Below, piece by piece: positions 53,482 to 62,610 of a stretch of DNA of 64,000 bases. The position numbers and the translations under genes are program-made. Every line of letters begins with the position of its first letter. The first letter of the stretch is position 1. The stretch comes from Dactylosporangium fulvum (GTDB taxonomy: Bacteria > Actinomycetota > Actinomycetes > Mycobacteriales > Micromonosporaceae). Where the stretch lies: positions 1,884,501 to 1,948,500 of the forward strand of contig NZ_CP073720.1 of the NCBI RefSeq assembly GCF_025137375.1. Direction: 5' to 3'. Under the pieces are notes generated by a model that did no database searches, was not told the DNA's origin, and saw nothing but the letters and a program-made list of their open reading frames with translations.

Positions 53482-54503
53482 CAGCTCTCTCCATTGATCG
53501 CTGCGATGCCGTGTTCGAGCAGGGGAGGGACGAGCTCGCCGATCCGGTCGAAGCCGGCGCCGACCGTTTTGCCCTGGATGTAGCGGAAGTGGATGCCCTC
53601 CAGCACGATGGCCAGCTTGTAACAGGCCAGCCCGACGTACCAGTGCAGGTCGTCGCTCAGCGGGGCGCTCCGCGCGTACCGCCGCAGCAACTCGTCGCCG
53701 GTCGGGAATCCGGCGTCGGAACCGAGCCCGTCCGCGATCGGGTTGACCCCGGTCTTCAGGCGGTTGAGCACGTTCCAGTACGCCAGCAGCAGCCCGAGGT
53801 CGGTCAGCGGGTCGCCGATGGTCGCCATCTCCCAGTCGAGGACGGCGGCGACCCGCAGGGTGTCCGGGTCGACGATCAGGTTGTCCAGCCGGTAGTCGCC
53901 GTGGACGATGCCGGTCCGCGGGCTCGCCGGGATGCTCGCGGCCAGCTGCTCGCGCAGCGTGTCGGCGGCGGGCAGGTCGCGGCTGCGCGACTTGTCCAGC
54001 TGGCCGGTCCAGCGGCGGACCTGCCGCTCGAGGAAGCCCTCCGGCCGGCCGAAATCCGCCAGACCGACCTCCGCGTAGTCGACCAGGTGCAGCTGGGCGA
54101 GGGTGTCCATCATGGCGAAGGCGATCCTGCGACGGTTGTCCTCGCCCAGCGAATCGGTCTGCGACCGGTTCCGCAGCACGACACCCGGCACCCGCGCCAT
54201 CAGGTAGAACGGCGCGCCGAGAACGCTGTCGTCCGTGCAGAGCAGGAGCGCCTCCGGCACGGGGACCATGGTCGCGCCCAGCGCCGAGATCACGCGGTAT
54301 TCGCGGGCCATGTCGTGTGCCGTGGCGAGGACATGGCCCAACGGCGGGCGGCGCAGCACGAAGACCTCGTTGAGGACGTAGGTCAGGTTCGAGCGGCCGC
54401 CGGCCACGAGCTCGGCGCGCAGCGGCGCGCTGACCAGGCCGGGAGCCTTGGCGTCGAGGTACGCCGCGAGGCGGGGCAGATCAAGACCGGGCGGGGTGGT
54501 CAT
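53481..54503 (-). CDS. Phosphotransferase family protein (APH/choline kinase fold, ACAD10/11-like)
   Basis: 340 residues from the ATG at 54503. Kinase features are the glycine-rich [12 protein letters not shown], the ATP-Lys region FVLRRPP, catalytic [12 protein letters not shown] and metal-binding [17 protein letters not shown]. Related domains in ACAD10/11 phosphorylate 4-hydroxy acyl-CoAs so that the adjacent dehydrogenase can process them. Together with the acyl-CoA dehydrogenase (one-base overlap) this suggests a route for 4-hydroxy or branched acids; inference from the known family. Confidence 0.88.
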
Positions 54504-54722
54504 TCGGTCAGTCCATGGGTGAGACGCATTCTCTGTCAAGCGCTCATCTGGCCTTTGTCGGTGAATGTCGGGTTTGGCGGGCTCGTAAACGTTCCGGCAT
54601 CGACACGGTGGCGAAACGGCGCGGAAACGGGCGGTGGGCAATCTGTTCGTGTACCGGAGAGCAAGGCGTACACCAACGGCGGCGTACATCCTCAGGCCAA
54701 GGACGAACGGGAGGTCGACTCA

Positions 54723-55496
54723 ATGCTGCTACGGCTGAGGGTTGTGCTGCCCGACCGTCCCGGCTCACTCGGGCAGGTTGCCCGGACGCTGGGTGTGGTC
54801 GGCGCCGACATCGTTTCGGTGATAGTGCTGGAACGGGTCGGAGGCCGCGCGGTGGACGACTTCACTGTGGTCTGGCCGGCTTCGGCTCCTGTCGACCGGG
54901 TCCTCGCCGGTCTCGCGGCGATCCCAGGCGTCCGCGTAGACGGTGTGTGGCGCGGCACGGAGCTGTCGGAGCCGAACAGTGGCCGCGAGGTCGCGCTCAT
55001 CGGACAGGTGGCGGCGAACCCGCAGAACGGCCTGGCAACGGTCGTTGATGCGGCTCCCGCACTGTTCGGCGCGGACTGGGCGGTCGCGATCCAGGTGGGA
55101 TCCGACTGGGCGGGCGGCGGCGCGCGCGCCCAGGCATGGTCCGAGAGCTCAGTGATCTGCGCCAGTTGGCGCGCTCCGGTTGTCCCCCCACAGGTGGACA
55201 TCGCACCACTCCGACCCCGTGCGATGAGCGCAGCTGACGGCATTCATCTTGCTGTCGCGCCTTTTCAGCGCGGAGGGTTGGTCCTTGTCGTCGCCCGCGG
55301 CGGGGCGGACGGCGACGCTGGAGCGCCACCCTTCCACGGCTCCGAAGTGGAACGGCTGGCGCAGTTGGTCGGTGCAACCGCGTCTGTGCTGGGGGAACGG
55401 CTGGCGGGGCCCGGCTTGGCGGAGCTGGGTAAGGCGGGCGGTTCTGTTGCCGGAACGCCCGCTCCCGCCGGCACAAGCCCCTCGTGGGCAGCCTAG
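54723..55496 (+). CDS. ACT-domain protein (first of a tandem pair)
   Basis: 257 residues from the ATG at 54723, with GGGAGG upstream. Residues 1-75 form an ACT domain (RLRVVLPDRPGSLGQVARTLGVVGADIVSVIVLE), a small-ligand-binding fold, usually for amino acids. The rest (about 90-230) is a GAF-like sensor-like fold without a known motif, ending in a Pro/Ala tail. No catalytic domain is seen, so a regulatory role is likely. A paralogue with a similar N-terminal ACT domain follows 13 bases later. The 219-base gap upstream (54504-54722) carries divergent promoters. Confidence 0.75.
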   Translation: MLLRLRVVLPDRPGSLGQVARTLGVVGADIVSVIVLERVGGRAVDDFTVVWPASAPVDRVLAGLAAIPGVRVDGVWRGTELSEPNSGREVALIGQVAANPQNGLATVVDAAPALFGADWAVAIQVGSDWAGGGARAQAWSESSVICASWRAPVVPPQVDIAPLRPRAMSAADGIHLAVAPFQRGGLVLVVARGGADGDAGAPPFHGSEVERLAQLVGATASVLGERLAGPGLAELGKAGGSVAGTPAPAGTSPSWAA

Positions 55497-55509
55497 CCAG
55501 GAGCGCGGC

Positions 55510-56043
55510 ATGACCCTCTGGCGCATCCGGGCCACGGTCGACGACCGGCCCGGCTTCCTCTCCGTGCTGACCGCCAGCCTCGCGCTGCGCAAGGTCAACA
55601 TCCTCTCGGTGCAGGTGCACACGACCGAGTCCGGCGCGGTCGACGACTTCCTGGTCGAGGCCCCGGACCAGCTCACCGCGGGCGACCTGCTCGAGGCCGT
55701 GCAGCGCGGCCGAGGCCGGGACCCGTGGATCGCCCGGGCCGACGTGCGCGGCCTGATCGACGAGCCGACCCGCGTGCTGGCCCTGGCTGCGAAGGTGATC
55801 GACGAGACGTCGACGTTGGAGGAGGCGATCGCGTCCCTGCTCGGGAACTGCGACATCTCCTGGCGCGCCGAAAGCTCCACCGGCACCGCCGGCTTCACCG
55901 CGACGGGCATGCAACTGCAGGACCCGGCGGGCGGCACGCTCTTTGTCCGGCGGCACGCGCCGGCGTTCACCCCGGCGGAGTACGCCCGCGCCCAGGCGCT
56001 GGTCGCGCTCGCGAGCGTCGCCGGCAAGCGCACCGCCGCCTAG
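55510..56043 (+). CDS. ACT-domain protein (second of a tandem pair)
   Basis: 177 residues with an AGGAGCG ribosome site. An N-terminal ACT domain (LWRIRATVDDRPGFLSVLTASLALRKVNILSVQVH) is followed by ~100 residues including GLIDEPTRVLALAAKVIDET and FTATGMQLQDPAGGTLFVRR, similar to an acetyltransferase-like or GAF-like core. It probably forms a complex or parallel sensor with the upstream ACT protein. Function unknown. A hairpin follows before the cyd operon. Confidence 0.75.
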   Translation: MTLWRIRATVDDRPGFLSVLTASLALRKVNILSVQVHTTESGAVDDFLVEAPDQLTAGDLLEAVQRGRGRDPWIARADVRGLIDEPTRVLALAAKVIDETSTLEEAIASLLGNCDISWRAESSTGTAGFTATGMQLQDPAGGTLFVRRHAPAFTPAEYARAQALVALASVAGKRTAA

Positions 56044-56059
56044 CGGCACCGAACGATCA

Positions 56060-56088
56060 CAGCCGGCCCGGGTGCTCCGGGCCGGCTG
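56060..56088. terminator. Hairpin between ACT genes and cydA
   Basis: Perfect 11-bp arms CAGCCGGCCCG and CGGGCCGGCTG around GGTGCTC. It lies 17 bases after the second ACT stop and should separate it from cydABDC. Confidence 0.75.
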
Positions 56089-56134
56089 AGAGCCGTCTCA
56101 GCCACGACAGCACATGGGGCTGCACCGTCGCGCG

Positions 56135-56146
56135 CCTACATGTAGG
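56135..56146. promoter_or_regulatory. Palindrome upstream of cydA
   Basis: CCTACATGTAGG, a perfect 12-base palindrome 41 bases before the cydA start. The ACATGT core occurs again as ACATGTTG at about 56153 and 56168. These may be binding sites of a redox or oxygen regulator; they do not match the Rex consensus. Confidence 0.35.
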
Positions 56147-56186
56147 GTGGCGACATGTTGATTGGGTACATGTTGCGGACCCACGC

Positions 56187-57440
56187 ATGAGCGGCCTCGA
56201 GTTCGCGCGGCTGCAGTTCGCGCTCACCGCGTCGATGCACTTCCTCTTCGTGATGCTCACGCTCGGGCTCGTGGTGCTCGTCGCGATCATGCAGACGCGC
56301 TACGTGACGTCGGGCAACCCGGTGTACGGCAGGATGGCCCGCTTCTGGGGGCTGCTGTATGCGATCAACTACGCCGTCGGCATCGCGACCGGCCTGGTCA
56401 TGGAGTTTCAGATCGGGATGAACTGGAGCGGCCTGTCGCGGCTGACCGGCGACGTGTTCGGCGCGCCGCTCGCCCTGGAGACGCTCATCGCGTTTGTGCT
56501 GGAGTCCACGCTGCTCGGCATGTGGATCTTCGGCTGGGGGCGGCTGAACAAGAAGCTGCACCTGGCGCTGATCTGGGGCGTCGCGGCGACCGCGATGCTG
56601 TCGGCGTTCTGGGTGATGGTCGCCAACGCGTTCCTCCAGCACCCCGTCGGCTACGAGCTCGACGCCGCCGGCACCGCGCGGCTCACCAGCTTCGGCGCGC
56701 TGCTCGGCAACGGCGCCCTGTGGTTCGCGCTGATGCACGCCGTCTCCGCGGCGATGGTCACCGGCGGCATCTTCCTCGCCGGGGTCAGCGCCTGGCACCT
56801 GCGCAAGCGCCGCAGCGACGACGAGCTGTTCCGCCGCTCGCTGCGGCTGGGCCTGCCGGTCGCGCTGGTCGGCCTGTTCTTAACGATCGGCTTCGGCTAT
56901 GCGCAGTTCGGCCCGATCGGCGCCTACCAGCCGACCAAACTCGCGGGCGGCGACGAGGCGGTGGCGCAGCAGGCGGCGATGGTCGCGAAGTTCGGGCCGG
57001 GGGACTACCTGCCGAGCAACGCGGTCGGCACCTCGCTCGGCCTGATGATCGAGGTCGCCAACCTGCTCTTCCTGGTGCTGCTCGTCGCGCAGGTGCTGAC
57101 CGTCCGCGACGTCATCGTCAGGCGGCGCTGGGCCCGGCCGATGCTGTGGGTGCTCACCGCGATCATCCCCGTGCCCTTCCTCACCGCGATCGCCGGCTGG
57201 ATCGTCCGCGAGGAAGGCCGCCAGCCCTGGGCCGTCTACGGGCTGCTCAAGACCGCCGACGCGGTGTCGCCGATGAGCGCGGGCGCACTGCGCTGGTCGA
57301 CGATCGGCTTCACCGTGCTGCTCGCCGGACTGGTGCTCGTCGACTGGTGGCTGCTCGCCAGACAGGCCAGACGCGGACCGGGCGACGAGTTCCTGCCCCA
57401 GCCGGAGCCCGAGCGGCAGTTGACGGGAGTGGCGCTATGA
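56187..57440 (+). CDS. cydA: Cytochrome bd oxidase subunit I
   Basis: 417 residues from the ATG at 56187, nine or so membrane helices. Heme ligand His18 in SMHFLFV, a second His in ALMHAVSAAMVTGG near residue 190, and the GRQPW motif in the Q-loop part are present. It has the short Q-loop typical of actinobacterial/Bacillus-type enzymes. CydA carries the hemes b558, b595 and d that reduce oxygen and oxidise quinol. First gene of cydABDC. Confidence 0.95.
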   Translation: MSGLEFARLQFALTASMHFLFVMLTLGLVVLVAIMQTRYVTSGNPVYGRMARFWGLLYAINYAVGIATGLVMEFQIGMNWSGLSRLTGDVFGAPLALETLIAFVLESTLLGMWIFGWGRLNKKLHLALIWGVAATAMLSAFWVMVANAFLQHPVGYELDAAGTARLTSFGALLGNGALWFALMHAVSAAMVTGGIFLAGVSAWHLRKRRSDDELFRRSLRLGLPVALVGLFLTIGFGYAQFGPIGAYQPTKLAGGDEAVAQQAAMVAKFGPGDYLPSNAVGTSLGLMIEVANLLFLVLLVAQVLTVRDVIVRRRWARPMLWVLTAIIPVPFLTAIAGWIVREEGRQPWAVYGLLKTADAVSPMSAGALRWSTIGFTVLLAGLVLVDWWLLARQARRGPGDEFLPQPEPERQLTGVAL

Positions 57441-58417
57441 GCACCTTCTGGTACGGCATCCTCGGCATGCTCTTCGTCCTCTACTTCGCGCTCGGCGGGC
57501 TGGACCAGGGCGTCGCGATGCTCCTGCCCACCATCGGCGGCGACGCGGACCGCCGCCGCGCGCTCAACGCGATCGGGCCGATGTTCCTCGGCAACGAGGT
57601 CTGGATCGTCGGCGCGATCGGTGTGCTCGTCGCCGCGTTCCCGCGCCTGGAGGGCGAGCTGTTCGGCGCCGCCTACCCGGTGATCGTCGTGACCCTCATG
57701 GCGCTCCTCGCGCTCAACGCGGCCGTCCAGCTGCGCAGCCGGGGCCGGCGCCGGGGTTTGTTCGACCCGCTGATCGCGGTCAGCGGCCTGGCCCTCGCGC
57801 TCGGCTGGGGCCTGCTCCTCGGCACGCTGCTGCACGGCGTGCCGCTGACCGCCGACGGCCACGTCCACGGCTTCCCGGCGCTCCGTGACCCGCTCGTCTG
57901 GGGCACCGCACTCGCCAACGTGCTGCTGGTCCTCACGCACGGTGCCGCGTTCCTCACCTGGCGACTCGACGACGGCCCACTGCGCGAGCGGATGCGCCGC
58001 CGCACCGCACGGCTCGCGCCGGCCGCGGCCGCCGTCGTGCTCCTTGTCGCCGGGGGGTGGTACGTGCAGAGCCCGGCCTCGATCCGCAACCCGCTGATCG
58101 CCACCCTGCTCACCCTGGCCGTCGCGGTCGCCGTGGTGGTGGCCGGGCTGCGGCCCCGGTGGGCGTTCGCCGCGACCCTTGTGGCCTGTGCCCTACCCGT
58201 GGTCGCGGTCGCATCAGCGCTGTATCCGGGCGTGCTAGCGTCCACGGTGGACCCGGGCGCGACGGTGACCGTCGACGACGCGGCGGCCGGCGGCGACACG
58301 CTGCGACTGCTCGCCTTCGGTGCGGCGCCACTGCTGCCGGTGCTCGTCGCCGTGCAGGTTTCCTGCTGGTGGCTGTTCCGGCGGCGGGAGCGAGTGCCCA
58401 CCCCCCTCTACTGGTAG
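57437..58417 (+). CDS. cydB: Cytochrome bd oxidase subunit II
   Basis: 326 residues from the ATG in an ATGA overlap with cydA. Eight hydrophobic helices with the CydB features FWYGILGMLFVLYFALGGLDQG and IGPMFLGNEVWIVGA. It stabilises the CydA hemes in the plasma membrane. Followed 5 bases later by cydD. Confidence 0.95.
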   Translation: MSTFWYGILGMLFVLYFALGGLDQGVAMLLPTIGGDADRRRALNAIGPMFLGNEVWIVGAIGVLVAAFPRLEGELFGAAYPVIVVTLMALLALNAAVQLRSRGRRRGLFDPLIAVSGLALALGWGLLLGTLLHGVPLTADGHVHGFPALRDPLVWGTALANVLLVLTHGAAFLTWRLDDGPLRERMRRRTARLAPAAAAVVLLVAGGWYVQSPASIRNPLIATLLTLAVAVAVVVAGLRPRWAFAATLVACALPVVAVASALYPGVLASTVDPGATVTVDDAAAGGDTLRLLAFGAAPLLPVLVAVQVSCWWLFRRRERVPTPLYW

Positions 58418-58422
58418 GGCAC

Positions 58423-60063
58423 GTGGACAAACGACTGCTGCGGCTCGGGCCGGTCCGGCGATACGCGATCGTCCTGGCCGGCTCGGCGCTGCTGGCCGCG
58501 ATCCTCGTGGTCGCGCAGGCCGTCAGCCTCGCGGCCGTGCTGGTCGCGGCGGTCGACGGACGGCTCGACCGGGCCGCGCTGCTGGTCTGCCTGACCGCTG
58601 TCGTCCTGCGCGGCGTCCAGCGGGCCGGCGCCGACGCCCTCGCCGGGCGGGCCGCCGCCGGCGTGAAGGCGCACCTGCGCGAGGAGTTGCTGCGGAAGGC
58701 GACCGGGCGGGGGCCGGGCTGGCTGGCCGGCAGGCGCGCCGGCGAGCTCGCGACCCTCGCCGGGCGGGGCGTCGACGGGCTCGACGGTTATCTGGCCGGC
58801 TACCTGCCGCAGGTCTTCCTCGCCGCCTTCGTCCCGCTCACGGTGCTCGGCTGGCTGGCGATCACCGACTTCGCGTCCGCCGTCGTGGTCGGGCTGACAC
58901 TGCCGCTCATCCCCGTCTTCGGCGCGCTCGTCGGGTGGCAGACCGGTGCCCGTACCAAACGCCAATGGCACCTGCTGAGCCGCCTCGGCGGCCACTTCCT
59001 CGACACCGTGCAGGGCCTGCCGACGCTGCGGTCGTTCGGTCGCGAACGGGCCCAGGTGCGCCGCGTCCACGAGATGGCCGACGCCTACCGCGTGGCCACG
59101 ATGCGCACGCTCCGCCTGGCGTTCCTCTCGGCGCTGGTGCTGGAGCTGGTCGCCACCGTCTCCGTCGCGCTGGTCGCGGTGCCGGTCGGCCTGCGGTTGC
59201 TGGACGGCAGGCTGACGCTGGGCGCCGCGCTGGTCGTGCTGCTCCTCGCCCCCGAGGCGTATCTCCCGCTGCGGGCCCTCGGCACCAAGTTCCACGCCAG
59301 CCAGGAAGGGCTCGCGGCGGCTTCGGAGGTGTTCGCGGTGCTCGACGCGCCGCCGCCGGCCACCACCGAGGCCCGCCTGCCGGAGCTCAGCGGCCTGGTG
59401 TTCGACCGGGTCGGCGTGGAGTACGGCGACGTGGTCGCGCTCCGCGAGGCGTCGCTGGAGGTGGCGCCCGGCGACCGGGTCGCGCTGGTCGGCCCGAGCG
59501 GCGGCGGCAAGTCCACCGTCCTCGCACTCGTCCTGGGCTTCACCGCGCCGACCACCGGGCGTGTCCTCGTCGGCGGTGTCGACCTGAGCCACCTCGACCT
59601 GGCGGCGTGGCGGGCGCGGCTCGCCTGGATGCCGCAGCGCCCGCACCTCTTCGCCGGCACGGTGACCGACAACATCCGCCTCGGCGCCCCGGACGCGCCG
59701 TTCGACGACGTGGTGGCGGCCGCCGTCGCCGCCGAGGCGGACGGATTCGTGCGCGCGCTGCCGGACGGCTACGACACGGACCTGGGCGTGCGCGGGCTCT
59801 CCAGCGGCCAGCGCCAGCGGCTCGCGATGGCCCGCGTCTGGCTGCGCCGCGACGCCCGCCTGCTGCTGCTCGACGAGCCGACCGCGCGGCTCGACCCGGC
59901 GAGCGAGGCGGCGGTGATCACCTCGGCCGCCCGGCTGGCCGCCGACCGCACGGCGCTGCTGGTGGCCCACCGCCCGGCCCTGCTGTCGATCGCCACCCGG
60001 ATCGTCGACGTCCGCGCCGGCCGGCTGACGGAGCGCTCGGCGGCGGAGGCGGTGCCGGCATGA
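58423..60063 (+). CDS. cydD: ABC exporter subunit CydD
   Basis: 546 residues from a GTG at 58423. An N-terminal six-helix membrane domain (about 15-310) is followed by an ATPase with Walker A GPSGGGKST, signature LSSGQRQRLAMARVWL and Walker B LLLLDEPTARLD. CydDC exports reduced thiols (cysteine, glutathione-like) and is required for assembly of cytochrome bd. It is translated together with cydC by an ATGA overlap. Confidence 0.93.
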   Translation: MDKRLLRLGPVRRYAIVLAGSALLAAILVVAQAVSLAAVLVAAVDGRLDRAALLVCLTAVVLRGVQRAGADALAGRAAAGVKAHLREELLRKATGRGPGWLAGRRAGELATLAGRGVDGLDGYLAGYLPQVFLAAFVPLTVLGWLAITDFASAVVVGLTLPLIPVFGALVGWQTGARTKRQWHLLSRLGGHFLDTVQGLPTLRSFGRERAQVRRVHEMADAYRVATMRTLRLAFLSALVLELVATVSVALVAVPVGLRLLDGRLTLGAALVVLLLAPEAYLPLRALGTKFHASQEGLAAASEVFAVLDAPPPATTEARLPELSGLVFDRVGVEYGDVVALREASLEVAPGDRVALVGPSGGGKSTVLALVLGFTAPTTGRVLVGGVDLSHLDLAAWRARLAWMPQRPHLFAGTVTDNIRLGAPDAPFDDVVAAAVAAEADGFVRALPDGYDTDLGVRGLSSGQRQRLAMARVWLRRDARLLLLDEPTARLDPASEAAVITSAARLAADRTALLVAHRPALLSIATRIVDVRAGRLTERSAAEAVPA

Positions 60064-61832
60064 CGACCGACGCCTCTGTCAACACCTCTGTCTCGCGCCT
60101 GGTGGGTGCCGGCGCGGTGGTGCGGCTGGTGTTCGCCGGGCTGCTCGGGGTCGCGACCGAGCTGGCCGGCATCGGCCTCATCGGCACCGCCACCTGGATG
60201 ATCGTCCGCGCGGCCGAACAGCCGCCGCTGGCCGCGCTCGCGGTGGCCATCGCCGCGGTGCGCGCGTTCGCCCTGTTCAAGGGCGGCCTCCGCTACGCCG
60301 AGCGCCTCGCCGGCCACGACGCCGTCCTGCGGGTCCTGGCCGACCTCCGCACCCGGGTCTTCGCCGCCCTCGCGGAGCCGGCCTCGGGCGTGTCGACGGC
60401 CGCACCCACGGCCGGCTCCACGGCCGGCCGCTCACTCAACGCCGGTGATAAATCCGATATATCCGGACATAGTGGCGGGCAGTTGGGCCGGGCTGACCTC
60501 GGTGGTGCGGCTGGGAGCGGCGGGGACGTGCTCAGCCGGGTCGTCTCCGACGTCGACGCCGTTCAGGACGTGATCCTGCGCGGGGTGCTGCCCGCCTGTG
60601 TCGCGGCGCTGGTCGGGATCGGGGCCGTCGCCGGGATCGGGGCCGTCGAGCCGCTCGCCGGGGCCGTGCTCGCGGCCGGGCTCCTCGTCGCCGGGGTCCT
60701 CCTGCCCTGGCTCGGGCACGTGCTGAGCCGCCGGGGGTCGGCGGCGATCGCGGCCGCCCGTGGTGACGTCACCGCCTCGGCCGTGGACGTGGTGCACGGC
60801 GTGGCGGAGCTGGCCGCGTACGGTGCGCTGCCGCGCGCCCTCGACCGGGCCGCCGGGCAGGGGCGGCGGCTTGCCCGGCTGGAGGCCCGCGCGGCGAGTG
60901 TCGGCGCGGTTGTCGGCGGGATCGCCGCGCTGGTGCCGGCGCTGCTCGCGGTCGGCATCGCGCTCGCCGTCGACGGCTCGGCCGCGCCGGTGCTGGCGTT
61001 GATCGCGCTCGCCGTCGGTGAGGTGGTCGTACCGCTCGCGTCCGCGGCGGTCCGCCAGTCCGAGCTCCGGGCCGCCCTGGCCCGCGTCCGCGCCCTCCTG
61101 GCCGCCGGCTCCGCCAGTCGCGTTGATCATGCGGTTGTGGTGCCCGACAAACCTGGGCAGACCGGGAGGGTCGCGGCACCACAGGTGCATGATCAGCACG
61201 AGTGGGGGGTGCGGCTGGCCGGGGTCACTGTGCGGTACCCGGGGAGTTTTGCTGCCGCGCTCGAGCGGGTTGATCTCGACATCCCGGCCGGGCGGCGGGT
61301 CGCCGTCGTCGGGAGCAGCGGCGCCGGCAAGTCGACGCTGCTCGACGTCATCGCGGGCCGGGTCGAGGTCGAGCAGGGCGCCGTCGAAGGGTTCCCCGAC
61401 GGGGTCGAGCGCTGGCGGGTCGCCGGCGGGGTGTTCGCCGACGCACACGTGTTCCACGCGACGGTACGGGAGAACGTCGCCCTCTGGCGGGACGGCTTCG
61501 ACGACGACGCCGTCCGGCGCGCGCTGACCGACGCCGGCCTGCCGGAGTACGGCGACCGGCTCGACGAACTCGTTGGGGAGGACGGCGCCAAGCTCTCCGG
61601 CGGGCAGCGCCAGCGGCTGCTGCTCGCTCGCGCGTTGCTGGACGCACCGCCCGTACTGCTGCTCGACGAGCCCACCGAAGGGCTCGATCCCGCGGCGGCG
61701 GACGCGGTGCTCGCCACGGCGTTGCGGGCCGCGGGGGACCGGACGGTGGTCGTGGTGACCCACCGGCAGGCGGACCTCGCGCGGTTCGACGACGTGGTCA
61801 GGGTCGAGGCGGGCAGACTCGGCCGCGGTTGA
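60060..61832 (+). CDS. cydC: ABC exporter subunit CydC with two unusual linker insertions
   Basis: 590 residues from the ATG in the ATGA overlap. The membrane domain is followed by an ATPase with Walker A GSSGAGKST, signature LSGGQRQRLLLARALL and Walker B LLLLDEPTEGLD. Two low-complexity inserts stand out. Residues ~105-150 in the loop after helix 2 (Gly/Ser/Ala-rich, containing GDKSDISGHSGG) separate the usual segment ending FAALAEPASG from DVLSRVVSDVDAV. Residues 356-379, between membrane domain and ATPase, are encoded by a palindromic repeat (61125-61194) read in frame. Both sites are loops, so the protein probably folds normally. Confidence 0.9.
   Translation: MTTDASVNTSVSRLVGAGAVVRLVFAGLLGVATELAGIGLIGTATWMIVRAAEQPPLAALAVAIAAVRAFALFKGGLRYAERLAGHDAVLRVLADLRTRVFAALAEPASGVSTAAPTAGSTAGRSLNAGDKSDISGHSGGQLGRADLGGAAGSGGDVLSRVVSDVDAVQDVILRGVLPACVAALVGIGAVAGIGAVEPLAGAVLAAGLLVAGVLLPWLGHVLSRRGSAAIAAARGDVTASAVDVVHGVAELAAYGALPRALDRAAGQGRRLARLEARAASVGAVVGGIAALVPALLAVGIALAVDGSAAPVLALIALAVGEVVVPLASAAVRQSELRAALARVRALLAAGSASRVDHAVVVPDKPGQTGRVAAPQVHDQHEWGVRLAGVTVRYPGSFAAALERVDLDIPAGRRVAVVGSSGAGKSTLLDVIAGRVEVEQGAVEGFPDGVERWRVAGGVFADAHVFHATVRENVALWRDGFDDDAVRRALTDAGLPEYGDRLDELVGEDGAKLSGGQRQRLLLARALLDAPPVLLLDEPTEGLDPAAADAVLATALRAAGDRTVVVVTHRQADLARFDDVVRVEAGRLGRG
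61125..61194 (+). repeat. 70-base palindromic repeat, copy B, inside cydC
   Basis: Begins GATCATGCGGTTGTGG and ends GCATGATC. It has exactly the same length as copy A at 52172-52241 and matches it at 54/70 positions. Its left and right ends differ from the other copies but pair with each other (GATCATGC/GCATGATC). In frame it encodes residues DHAVVVPDKPGQ through APQVHD of CydC. Confidence 0.7.
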
Positions 61833-61866
61833 CGCCGGGCTCGTCGGGTGTGGGATTCTTGTCCCC

Positions 61867-62610
61867 GTGGAGGTGGTCTCGCACCGCAAGGCCGACGGCC
61901 CGATCGACCACTACGTCGACGGCCTCGCCGCTGCCCTGCGCGGACCCCGCAAGCACCGCGCCGAGATGGTCATGGAGGCGCGGCACAGCCTGCAGGACGC
62001 CGCGGACGCGTTCGAGGACGCCGGGCTCGACCGGGCCGACGCGGAGCGCCGTGCCGTCGGCGAGTTCGGCACCTACCGGCAGGTGGTGCCCGCCTACCAG
62101 GCGGAGCTGGCCAACCTTCAAGGCCGTCGCACGGCGGCCTGGATCGCGCTCGCCCTGCCCGTCGTCAACCTGCTCGAGCCGTTGATGTGGTGGGACAGCC
62201 CGTGGAGCACCGACAAGGCCAGCCGTTTCTACTGGGTGCTCGTCGACCATTTCCAATACACGTCGTTCCTCGCGGCGGCGATCGCGGCGCTGGTGATCGT
62301 GGGCTTCTCGTGGGGGAGCCGCTTCCTGGGCGACGGCGTGCGGTATGCGCGCATGGTCGGGCTCGGCACGATGATGTTCCTCGGCCTGCACGGTCTGGTC
62401 GGGGCGGCGGTGTTCGTGCTCAGCATCTACCAGTGGCCGGCCGCGGTGACCTGGCCGCCGGTGCTGATCGGCATGATGGTCAACCTGGCGGCGTTCGGCT
62501 ATGCGGGCGTGCTCGCGGTGCGGTGCGTGAGCTTCGCGAACACAACCCCGCGGCTGCCCGGGAATGCCGGGACGGGACCGCTGACTACGCGGTGGCCGGC
62601 GGGGGCATGA
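61867..62610 (+). CDS. Permease-prefix-domain membrane protein
   Basis: 247 residues from a GTG. The first ~85 residues match the permease prefix domain 1 (VDGLAAALRGPRKHRAEMVMEARHSLQDAADAFEDAG... AVGEFGTY), which often precedes ABC-permease or stands alone with PadR partners. Four to five membrane helices follow. Function is unknown. It overlaps the convergent PadR gene by 26 bases at the 3' ends, whereas such pairs are usually codirectional. Confidence 0.85.
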   Translation: MEVVSHRKADGPIDHYVDGLAAALRGPRKHRAEMVMEARHSLQDAADAFEDAGLDRADAERRAVGEFGTYRQVVPAYQAELANLQGRRTAAWIALALPVVNLLEPLMWWDSPWSTDKASRFYWVLVDHFQYTSFLAAAIAALVIVGFSWGSRFLGDGVRYARMVGLGTMMFLGLHGLVGAAVFVLSIYQWPAAVTWPPVLIGMMVNLAAFGYAGVLAVRCVSFANTTPRLPGNAGTGPLTTRWPAGA

